Below, in pieces: positions 1 through 5,797 of a stretch of DNA of 6,863 bases. The stretch spans positions 1 through 6,863 of the forward strand of contig JAKADF010000184.1 in NCBI GenBank assembly GCA_021820805.1, given 5' to 3'. The DNA comes from Bacillota bacterium (GTDB taxonomy: Bacteria > Bacillota > Bacilli > Alicyclobacillales > Alicyclobacillaceae). The translations under genes were made by a program, and so were the position numbers. Position 1 is the first letter of the stretch. Every line of letters begins with the position of its first letter. Below the pieces are notes generated by a model. It ran no database searches. It saw only the letters and a list, made by a program, of their open reading frames with translations, and was not told the origin of the DNA.

Positions 1-55
1 ACGAAATATCGGTTAGCTCCAAAAGTTCCTTTTTCGATATTAGGTCGTGATCCAA
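1..55 (-). CDS. DUF4004/YhbD-like protein, N-terminal fragment cut by window edge
   Basis: Only the first 18 codons are visible; the gene continues beyond the left edge. Reading leftward from a TTG at 55-53 gives MDHDLISKKELLELTDIS. From memory of the family, this resembles the start of Bacillus YhbD-like (DUF4004) proteins, whose N-terminus looks like a MerR-type helix-turn-helix ('SKKELLELTDIS' followed by a YGQLYRWKR-type stretch). The TTG start is chosen because an excellent Shine-Dalgarno, AGGAGGTG, lies 8-10 nt upstream, and the GTG inside that site is followed at once by a stop codon. A promoter and an operator-like palindrome sit just upstream, and the previous gene's terminator lies before them, so this begins its own transcription unit. 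The reading frame and start are well supported. The family name is a recognition from a short N-terminus and the function is unknown; a DNA-binding role is inference. Confidence 0.7.
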   Translation of the reverse strand, partial: MDHDLISKKELLELTDIS

Positions 56-60
56 AGTGA

Positions 61-74
61 TTACACCTCCTTTT
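61..74 (-). promoter_or_regulatory. Shine-Dalgarno site that sets the TTG start of the DUF4004-like gene
   Basis: The minus strand reads AAAAGGAGGTGTAA here, a near-perfect complement to the 3' end of 16S rRNA, spaced 8-10 nt from the TTG at 55. It decides the start codon, since no ATG is available in frame nearby. Confidence 0.8.
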
Positions 75-80
75 AAGTTG

Positions 81-110
81 AATATAACATAACACTGTTA
101 CGCTGATCAA
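81..110 (-). promoter_or_regulatory. Probable sigma-A promoter of the DUF4004-like gene with internal palindrome
   Basis: On the minus strand a -35-like TTGATC (110-105) and a -10-like TATATT (86-81) are separated by 18 bp. The -10 has one mismatch to TATAAT and the -35 matches four of six. The spacer contains the perfect inverted repeat TAACAGTGTTA (100-90), placed where an operator would act. Because the encoded protein begins like a MerR-type regulator, autoregulation is a possible but unproven reading. The promoter begins only about 15 bp after the upstream gene's terminator tail. Confidence 0.5.
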
Positions 111-125
111 TATGAAAATAAGGCC

Positions 126-167
126 GGATAAAAATAGGGGTCACGCCAACGAAATGGCGTAAACCCC
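126..167 (-). terminator. Intrinsic terminator of the ABC-F transcription unit
   Basis: On the minus strand the arms GGGGT (167-163) and ACCCC (141-137) enclose an inner stem of ACGCCA with TGGCGT (160-155 and 148-143) and a six-base loop. The stem is followed immediately by TATTTTTAT (136 downward). This is a typical Rho-independent terminator for leftward transcription. There is no T tract on the plus-strand side, so it is directional. It lies about 480 nt beyond the ABC-F stop codon, which places the 53-bp repeat array inside the predicted transcript. Confidence 0.85.
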
Positions 168-186
168 ACACTAGGTCATTTATGGA

Positions 187-585
187 ATCATTTCGGCACC
201 TATGCCTCTCGGCTCGCGTTGCTTCTGCAGGCGATAGGGATCATTTCGACACCTATGCCCACTCGGCTCACCTTGCTTCCGCAGCGATAGGGATCATTTC
301 AGCACCTATGCTCCCCAAGCTCACCCTGCCCCCGCGGCAATAGAGATCATTTCAGCACCTATGCCCACTCGGCTCACCTTGCTTCCGCAGCGATAGGGAT
401 CATTTCAGCATCTATGCTCACCGAGCTCACCTTGCCTCCGCAGCGATAGGGATCATTTCGATACCTATGCTCCCCAAGCTCACCTTGCCTCCGCAGCGAT
501 AGGGATCATTTCGATACCTATGCTCCCGCGTCTCACCCTGCCCCCGCGGCAATAGAGATCATTTCAGCACCTATGCCCACTCGGC
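187..585. repeat. Tandem array of a 53-bp repeat, seven full copies plus a 28-bp partial
   Basis: Units begin with ATCATTTC at 187, 240, 293, 346, 399, 452, 505 and 558. Each full unit is exactly 53 bp, with no insertion or deletion; the eighth stops after 28 bp. The consensus start is ATCATTTCAGCACCTATGC, followed by a variable middle and one of two ends: 'CCGCAGCGATAGGG' (units 1, 2, 4, 5, 6; unit 1 has TGCAGG) or 'CCGCGGCAATAGAG' (units 3 and 7). The period is not a multiple of three, so it does not encode a protein repeat. On the minus strand each unit can pair CCTAT-C-GC with GCATAGG and holds two smaller stems, which suggests a structured transcript. There are no unique spacers between conserved repeats, so it is not a CRISPR array. 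I do not recognise a named family. Confidence 0.95.
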
Positions 586-649
586 CTTTCCTGCTGTGCC
601 CGTCTTGCTGGATCCGCCTTGCCGACTGTGCCCTCCCCCGCAACACCGC
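586..649. other. C-rich intergenic stretch between repeat array and ABC-F stop codon
   Basis: This short stretch is pyrimidine-rich on the plus strand and no longer follows the 53-bp repeat. It carries an 8-bp direct repeat, CTGTGCCC, at 594-601 and 626-633. I see no gene, hairpin with a U tract or promoter in it. It is the proximal part of the presumed 3' untranslated region of the ABC-F gene. Confidence 0.5.
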
Positions 650-2635
650 CTACTGTCCCTGGCGGCTTTGCTCAATCTTCTCCGCTAGTTCATTCAAATA
701 GGTCCATCTATCTATCAGTTCATTCAACTTTGCCTCAAGGTCTTGCTGCTCAGTAAATAATTCCTGCAATCGGCCGACGTCGGCACCTGCTGTTTCCATA
801 AGTTTTGTAACTTCTGCAAGTTTAGATTCCGTTTCTGCGATTCTGTCGTCGATTTCGTCGTATTCCTTTTGTTCTTTATATGTGAACTTTAATGCCCTTG
901 GTTTTTGATGCTGCGCTCCCCGATCCATTTCCGAGTACTGTTTGTCGCTATTTTCTCCTGATCCGCTCGACGTATCCTTGGGTGCGCCTTTTAAGCTTGC
1001 AGCAGACCCCTGCGTAGATTCAGGCTGCACAGCATCCCTGACTGACAGGTAGCCCATATAATCCGAGTAATTCCCAATATGCTTTGAGAAGAGGCCGTCG
1101 CCTTCGAATGCGAAAATTTTTTCGACAACGCGATCTAAAAAATACCTGTCATGCGAGACGACAATAACTGCACCTTGAAAGTCGTCAAGGTATGATTCCA
1201 ACACTGAAAGAGTGGGAATGTCTAAGTCATTAGTCGGTTCATCCAGTAATAGAACATTTGGCACAGCTACAAGAGTTCGGAGGAGCGCCAATCGTCGCTT
1301 TTCTCCACCAGACAGCTTTGATATGGGAGTCCACTGAAGGGGGCCAGGAAATAGAAACCGCTCGAGCATTTGTGAAGCTGTGATGGTTTCGCCATCTGCT
1401 GTTTCAACAGTTTCAGCCACATCGCGGATATACTCAATAACCCGCTTGCTGCTATCCATTTCCTCATGTTCCTGTGAGAAATATCCTATCTTCACGGTTG
1501 AACCAAATTCGACCAATCCGCTATCAGAAGCAAGTTTTCCCGCCATCAACTTTAACATTGTCGATTTTCCGCTGCCGTTTGGCCCAACAATGCCAATTCT
1601 GTCATCTCGCAAAACAATGTAACTAAAGTCCCGAATGACGGCTCCTTCCCCATATCCCTTCGATACATGGTTCAGCTCAATAACGTTTTTCCCCAGCCTG
1701 GTGCTGGCAGCTGAAATTTCCACTGTTTCTTGTTTCGCATCAGGGGCTTGTTCAAGAAGTTCATAATAGCGTTCCGTCCTGGCTTTCTGCTTGGTCCCGC
1801 GCGCTCTTGGGCCGCGTTTTATCCATTCAAGTTCGCCACGCAGGAAATTTGCTCGCTTTTCTTCAGATGCTCTTTCGTCTGATTCGCGTGCTAATTTTAT
1901 CTCCAAGTACGAATTGTAATTACCCGGGTAACGGTAAAGATTGCCTCTGTCGAGCTCAAAAATCCGATTTACCACTCTGTCCAAAAAATATCTGTCATGG
2001 GTAATCATCAACAAGGCACCTTTTCTTTTTTGCAGGTAGGTCTCGAGCCAATTCGCGCTTTCGTTGTCAATATGATTGGTCGGTTCGTCTAATATTAATA
2101 AGTCGGACGGCTGTATGAGCGCACGAGCAAGAGCAATACGTTTTCTCTGTCCTCCAGACAGTGTGCCTACGATTGCTTGGAAATCCGTAATTCCAAGTTT
2201 CGTTAAAATTGACTTTGCCTCATGCTCAAGTTGCCAACCGTTCATTTCATCCAGCTTCGTTTGCAGGCGAATAAGCTTTTCCTGCTTATCTTTTGCATCA
2301 GGTTCCTTTGTAAGAATGTCTAACATCTCTTCATAATCACGAATAACCTTCATGACTGGTGCGTCTCCGCGAAATACTTGATCTAGAACAGAACGCTCTT
2401 CATCAAAAATCGGTTCTTGCGGTAAATAATGAATTAACACATTACCGTTAAGCGTAATCGTACCAGACTCAGGCGGTTCCTTCCCGGCCGCCATCTTTAA
2501 CAGAGTTGACTTTCCAGCACCATTCACACCGATAAGGCCAATTCGTTCTCCTTCTTCAATACCAAAAGTAACATAGTTTAATAAAACTTTATCTCCATAA
2601 CTTTTATAAACGTTTTCAGCTGAAAGTATATTCAT
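650..2635 (-). CDS. yfmR: ABC-F family ATPase, Uup/YfmR type, ribosome-associated
   Basis: A soluble protein of 661 residues with two ABC ATPase domains and no membrane segments, the hallmark of ABC-F translation factors that act at the ribosomal E site. Domain 1 has Walker A GVNGAGKST (about 36-44), signature LSGGQ (159-163) and Walker B LLILDEPTNHID (179-190). Domain 2 has GPNGSGKST (351-359), LSGGE (441-445) and VLLLDEPTNDLD (461-472). A basic linker of about 75 residues (roughly 242-317) corresponds to the P-site tRNA interaction motif. After a Ser/Gly-rich spacer (about 540-575) comes a charged coiled coil (about 587-657), typical of Uup and YfmR. Bacillus YfmR has been linked to relief of ribosome stalling alongside EF-P. 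A longer frame starts at GTG 2644, but the GGGTGA across that codon is the Shine-Dalgarno for the ATG at 2635, and no site precedes the GTG. All catalytic motifs look intact. Assignment to the Uup/YfmR branch is strong; a resistance-type ABC-F is less likely given the short linker and C-terminal coiled coil. Confidence 0.93.
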   Translation of the reverse strand: MNILSAENVYKSYGDKVLLNYVTFGIEEGERIGLIGVNGAGKSTLLKMAAGKEPPESGTITLNGNVLIHYLPQEPIFDEERSVLDQVFRGDAPVMKVIRDYEEMLDILTKEPDAKDKQEKLIRLQTKLDEMNGWQLEHEAKSILTKLGITDFQAIVGTLSGGQRKRIALARALIQPSDLLILDEPTNHIDNESANWLETYLQKRKGALLMITHDRYFLDRVVNRIFELDRGNLYRYPGNYNSYLEIKLARESDERASEEKRANFLRGELEWIKRGPRARGTKQKARTERYYELLEQAPDAKQETVEISAASTRLGKNVIELNHVSKGYGEGAVIRDFSYIVLRDDRIGIVGPNGSGKSTMLKLMAGKLASDSGLVEFGSTVKIGYFSQEHEEMDSSKRVIEYIRDVAETVETADGETITASQMLERFLFPGPLQWTPISKLSGGEKRRLALLRTLVAVPNVLLLDEPTNDLDIPTLSVLESYLDDFQGAVIVVSHDRYFLDRVVEKIFAFEGDGLFSKHIGNYSDYMGYLSVRDAVQPESTQGSAASLKGAPKDTSSGSGENSDKQYSEMDRGAQHQKPRALKFTYKEQKEYDEIDDRIAETESKLAEVTKLMETAGADVGRLQELFTEQQDLEAKLNELIDRWTYLNELAEKIEQSRQGQ

Positions 2636-2663
2636 TAACTTCACCCATGAATGAATTGATCAC

Positions 2664-2692
2664 AATTTAACTGACCTTACTTAAGGATACAA
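2664..2692 (-). promoter_or_regulatory. Weak candidate promoter of the ABC-F gene
   Basis: On the minus strand TTGTAT (2692-2687) and TAAATT (2669-2664) are 17 bp apart, 29 bp upstream of the ATG at 2635. Both hexamers match the consensus poorly (three and four of six). The spacer contains CCTTAAGTAAGG (2686-2675), an inverted repeat of CCTTA/TAAGG with a 2-bp centre. The gene must have its own promoter if the preceding terminator is efficient, but these hexamers are only the best candidate visible. Confidence 0.3.
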
Positions 2693-2741
2693 TAAATAAA
2701 ATCAGCGTACGAACGCTAACTTAGGTTCATACGCTGATTTA
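2690..2741 (-). terminator. Intrinsic terminator of the opuA operon
   Basis: An 11-bp perfect stem pairs AAATCAGCGTA (2699-2709) with TACGCTGATTT (2730-2740). The enclosed bases pair further as GAAC with GTTC. On the minus strand the stem is followed by a T-rich tail (TTTTATTTATT, overlapping the last stem bases), as expected for termination of leftward transcription from opuAC. The tail on the opposite strand is not T-rich beyond the stem itself. Confidence 0.8.
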
Positions 2742-2745
2742 TGAG

Positions 2746-2780
2746 AAATTCCGCCTTTAAGAAAATGCCGTGGCGAATTT
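2746..2780 (-). other. Hairpin between opuAC stop codon and the terminator
   Basis: AAATTC-GCC on one arm (2780-2772 read on the minus strand) pairs with GGC-GAATTT on the other (2755-2746), a 9-bp stem with a single bulged base and a 16-base loop. It sits between the opuAC stop and the intrinsic terminator. On the minus strand it is not followed by a U tract, so it is more likely a 3'-end stabiliser or processing hairpin than a second terminator. The role is inferred. Confidence 0.5.
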
Positions 2781-2815
2781 TTCCTGCCTATTTATATTGT
2801 TTGAACCGATTCATA

Positions 2816-3748
2816 TTATTTAAACCAACCGTTCACGAGGCTTTGATTGTCCGTTATCCATTGTTTCACACCAGCATCTTTCGAAGACGCATTGTTAATA
2901 TCTTCTTCGAGTGTTCCAAGCTGCTTTGGAGTGAGTTTAAAATTCTTAATCCAACCTGCTACTTGCGGATTTGCATTAACCCATTTTGTATTTGCTTCAG
3001 TTTGAATCCATCCTGGTTTGCCGAAATCACCTTTTGGATCCGATAAATATTTCAGCCTGTACTTCGCAAATGCCCAGTGAGGACTCCAAAGTGTAACAAC
3101 AATCGGCTGATGCGCCTTATACGCTTTTTCCAAGGAGCTGAGCATCGCCGGCGACGAACTTTGTACGAGTTTAAGGTTTAAACCATAGTCTGAAACTGCC
3201 TTCCCGGCAAGACCCATTTCTCCTGCGCCTGGGTCAATGCCGACGATTTGATTCCCGAACTCGGAAGCATGTGTTTTCAAATCAGCAATGGTGTTAACGT
3301 CCTTCACATATGAAGGGACGACGAAACCTTCTTCTGTTTGACCTTGATACCATTTACCAAGACTTGTCAACTGACTTCCGTAGTGGTCCATATATGTCTT
3401 ATGAGTGGTCGGGAGCCATGTATCAAAAAAGACATCGACGCCGCCTTCAGATAACCCAGCAAACAATGGGCCAGCTTCCAGGGTTTTTAGATCTACATTG
3501 TAGCCCTTGCTCGATAGCAAGTCTTTCCAAAGATAAGAAGTCGCTACATCTTCATCCCAATTAACATATCCAATTGTTATCGTCTTTCCACTCGCTGATG
3601 AACCTGTAGACGAGCTCGTTTGATTACTGGTGTCGTTTGTTCCACTCGATGAACCTGGAGAGTTCGGCGTATTTGAACACCCTGCGAGCATCATGCCTGA
3701 TAGTGCTACAGAAGATAATGTAAATCCGATTTTTTGAAGTTTATTCAT
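2816..3748 (-). CDS. opuAC: Glycine betaine/proline-betaine ABC transporter substrate-binding lipoprotein OpuAC
   Basis: 310 residues, close to the 293 of Bacillus subtilis OpuAC. The N-terminus is a lipoprotein signal: basic MNKLQK, a hydrophobic stretch, then the lipobox LAGC with Cys24 as the acylated residue. A Ser/Thr/Gly/Asn-rich linker (about 25-54) tethers the binding domain to the membrane. The mature domain begins TITIGYVNWDEDVA, a typical opening of OpuAC/ProX-type proteins. Tryptophans at 64, 75, 111, 221 and 225, in contexts NWDED, TWLP and LWSPHW, are good candidates for the aromatic cage that holds the quaternary ammonium group. It would capture compatible solutes outside the cell and deliver them to OpuAB. 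Its ATG overlaps the opuAB stop codon by one base (TAATG), implying translational coupling; GGAGGG lies just upstream inside opuAB. The exact solute (glycine betaine, proline betaine or related compounds) cannot be told from sequence. Confidence 0.95.
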   Translation of the reverse strand: MNKLQKIGFTLSSVALSGMMLAGCSNTPNSPGSSSGTNDTSNQTSSSTGSSASGKTITIGYVNWDEDVATSYLWKDLLSSKGYNVDLKTLEAGPLFAGLSEGGVDVFFDTWLPTTHKTYMDHYGSQLTSLGKWYQGQTEEGFVVPSYVKDVNTIADLKTHASEFGNQIVGIDPGAGEMGLAGKAVSDYGLNLKLVQSSSPAMLSSLEKAYKAHQPIVVTLWSPHWAFAKYRLKYLSDPKGDFGKPGWIQTEANTKWVNANPQVAGWIKNFKLTPKQLGTLEEDINNASSKDAGVKQWITDNQSLVNGWFK

Positions 3749-4599
3749 TAAGCATTCCCTCCTACAGTTTGGCCCTTACGGCGGCTAAAGCCCATTTTTT
3801 GTGAAATTCGGTCAAGAATAATCGCTAAAATTACGATGCTAATTCCTGCTTCGAATCCTTTACCTACGTCAATTGTTTCCAGTGCAGACATAACGTCCGC
3901 TCCAAGTCCGCCAGCACCAATCATTGATGCAATAACGACCATTGACAGTGACAACATAATCGTTTGATTCACGCCTGCTTTGATATTTGGCATCGCAAGC
4001 GGTATTTGCACTTTCCACAAAAGCTGCCGATCGGACGCCCCAAAAGCTCTGGATGCTTCCACAAGACTACCTGGAACGTGCAGGATGCCTAGCCTTGTTA
4101 AGCGGATCGCCGGCGGCATTGCAAAAACTACTGTTGCGAAAATAGCTGGAACGAGGCCGATGTTAAAGAAGATAAGCACCGGTACGAGATAGACAAAGGC
4201 CGGCATCGTTTGCATCAAATCAAGAAGCGGAGATACGATTTTGTACACGCGTTCGCTCCGCGCGCTCCAGATCCCAACTGGCAGCCCTATTGCAACAGAG
4301 ACTAAAGAAGACAGGATAACGAGCACGAGCGTTATAATCATGTGGTTCCATAGAGCAAGGTCATAAACCAAGAACAAACCAATTGCAGTTCCAATTGCGA
4401 GCTTCCACTTGCCAGCAAAATAGGCTAACGCTGAGACAATAATAAGAACAATGAACCAAGGAACTGAGGTCAAGCTTGTAGTCAGTGCGTTTACAATTTC
4501 CTTAATGATATTAGAAACCACAGCAAAAAATGGACCTAAAACGGCATACAGCCAATTCATAAATTCATTTATCCAATTAGACAACGGAAGTTTTGGCAT
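3748..4599 (-). CDS. opuAB: Glycine betaine ABC transporter permease OpuAB
   Basis: 283 residues, essentially the same length as Bacillus subtilis OpuAB. It is a membrane protein with hydrophobic segments near 14-35, 47-63, 65-84, 88-110, 132-165, 212-232 and 250-262. The cytoplasmic coupling motif typical of binding-protein-dependent permeases is present at about 181-200 (EASRAFGASD followed by RQLLWKVQIP), the EAA loop that contacts the OpuAA ATPase. Two copies would form the translocation pore for compatible solutes. The start ATG lies inside the opuAA coding end, giving a 23-nt overlap, and is preceded by GGGAGGT as Shine-Dalgarno 5-6 nt upstream. The stop codon overlaps the opuAC start by one base. 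Such tight packing indicates a single translationally coupled operon. The N-terminal region before the first core membrane segments is slightly amphipathic, as in other OpuAB/ProW relatives. No irregularities are seen. Confidence 0.95.
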   Translation of the reverse strand: MPKLPLSNWINEFMNWLYAVLGPFFAVVSNIIKEIVNALTTSLTSVPWFIVLIIVSALAYFAGKWKLAIGTAIGLFLVYDLALWNHMIITLVLVILSSLVSVAIGLPVGIWSARSERVYKIVSPLLDLMQTMPAFVYLVPVLIFFNIGLVPAIFATVVFAMPPAIRLTRLGILHVPGSLVEASRAFGASDRQLLWKVQIPLAMPNIKAGVNQTIMLSLSMVVIASMIGAGGLGADVMSALETIDVGKGFEAGISIVILAIILDRISQKMGFSRRKGQTVGGNA

Positions 4600-5797
4600 C
4601 TTCGACCTCCCCCCCTTGTGTTGCTAATGCCTCAAGTATCGAACTCTTGAGTACTAATCCTCGTAAATGAAAACTTTCGTCAACAACGGCAAGCGGATAT
4701 GGAGAACGAACAATCAATTGAACCAATTCATCTAGGGAAGTGCCTAATTGTACGGGTTCTACATACTCAAGAGCACAATCGGCTACAGCTGCCTTCTTAT
4801 CCTTGACCGCATTCATTAACATATTTGCGGATGCAATTCCTCGAAGACCCCTATCCTCATCCACAACAAATCCACTCGACAACCCTGCCTCGCGCAGAGT
4901 ATGTAACGCTACCCTTGGGCCGTCTTTTAATCGTAAGAGCGGAGCAGGACGCTTCATAACATCCCCAGCTGTGAGAATCTTCGTCAAATCGACGCCGCGG
5001 ACAAACCTCGCAACATATTCATTTGCAGGATTACTAATAATTTCGTCAGGTCTTCCAGCTTGAACTACCTCGCCATCCTTCATAAGTGCAATACGGTCTC
5101 CCAATTTCAGTGCTTCATTTAAATCGTGCGTAATGAAGACAATTGTTTTTTGGAGCCGGTGCTGCAGTTCAAGCAATTCATTCTGCATGTCATCGCGAAT
5201 AAGCGGATCGAGTGCGCTAAATGCTTCGTCCATTAAAAGGATATCCGGATCATTCGCGAGGGCACGTGCCAACCCAACCCTTTGCTGCATACCACCGCTT
5301 AAATTGCCTGGGTACTGATCTCCCCACCCACCGAGGCCAACGAGCTCAAGTTTTTCGTTCGCTATCCGCAGACGTTCACTTCTGGGGATATCTTGGAGTT
5401 CAAGACCAAATGCAACATTTTCTGCAACTGTTCGATGAGGTAATAGGGCAAACTGCTGAAATACCATGGCCATCTTTTTCTGTCGAAATTGAAGAAGCTC
5501 TTTCTTACTGAGTTTCAGAATGTTTGTTCCATCAATCGTAATCGTCCCTGCAGTCGGCTCTATCAAACGATTTAATAATCGTAATAGCGTTGATTTCCCG
5601 CTTCCCGACAGACCCATTATGACAAACAGCTCTCCTTCATTGATATTTAACGAGGCTCGATTTACACCTACAGTTGCTCCAACCTGCGTTCGAATGTCCT
5701 CTTTGCTCTTCCCAGAATGAAGCATTTTCAGTGCATGATCGCTGTGGGGCCCGAAAATCTTAACGACATCCCGAATTTCGATTAAACTCCGAGGCAT
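4577..5797 (-). CDS. opuAA: Glycine betaine ABC transporter ATP-binding subunit with CBS domains, OpuAA
   Basis: 406 residues (Bacillus subtilis OpuAA has 418). The nucleotide-binding domain shows Walker A GLSGSGKST (62-70), a Q-loop in VFQQF (112-116), signature LSGGMQQR (166-173), Walker B ILLMDEAFSALD (186-197) and switch histidine His224 in FITHD. The N-terminal extension with FGPHSDHALKML is typical of the OpuAA/ProV family. The C-terminal part (about 275-395) carries two CBS motifs. In lactococcal OpuA the equivalent CBS module contributes to ionic-strength control and binds c-di-AMP, which inhibits transport; here that is an inference by homology. The subunit powers import of osmoprotectants with OpuAB and OpuAC. 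The start ATG at 5797 is preceded by AAGGGGG, about 5 nt away. The gene is first in the operon behind a c-di-AMP riboswitch, so transcription and activity may answer to the same ligand. A run of seven G lies near its 3' end and doubles as part of the opuAB ribosome binding site. Confidence 0.95.
   Translation of the reverse strand: MPRSLIEIRDVVKIFGPHSDHALKMLHSGKSKEDIRTQVGATVGVNRASLNINEGELFVIMGLSGSGKSTLLRLLNRLIEPTAGTITIDGTNILKLSKKELLQFRQKKMAMVFQQFALLPHRTVAENVAFGLELQDIPRSERLRIANEKLELVGLGGWGDQYPGNLSGGMQQRVGLARALANDPDILLMDEAFSALDPLIRDDMQNELLELQHRLQKTIVFITHDLNEALKLGDRIALMKDGEVVQAGRPDEIISNPANEYVARFVRGVDLTKILTAGDVMKRPAPLLRLKDGPRVALHTLREAGLSSGFVVDEDRGLRGIASANMLMNAVKDKKAAVADCALEYVEPVQLGTSLDELVQLIVRSPYPLAVVDESFHLRGLVLKSSILEALATQGGEVEDAKTSVV

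Noticed and set aside
187..585. CRISPR array
   Set aside because: Units are contiguous with variation spread along the whole 53 bp; there is no pattern of constant repeats separated by unique spacers, and no cas genes are visible.
187..585. Plasmid or phage origin iterons
   Set aside because: No replication initiator gene, AT-rich unwinding region or partition gene is nearby; the context is chromosomal housekeeping genes.
187..585. Repetitive protein-coding sequence
   Set aside because: A 53-bp period shifts the frame in each unit, and no ribosome binding site or long open frame spans the array.
586..649. Continuation of the 53-bp repeat
   Set aside because: Similarity ends at 585; the remaining sequence is C-rich but does not align with the unit beyond a few bases.
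1267..2336. Open frames on either strand inside the ABC-F gene
   Set aside because: They lie wholly within a well-supported gene, lack ribosome binding sites and encode no recognisable domains.
2741..5720. Plus-strand open frames opposite the opuA genes
   Set aside because: They are antisense shadows of opuAC, opuAB and opuAA, with no promoter, ribosome binding site or family resemblance.
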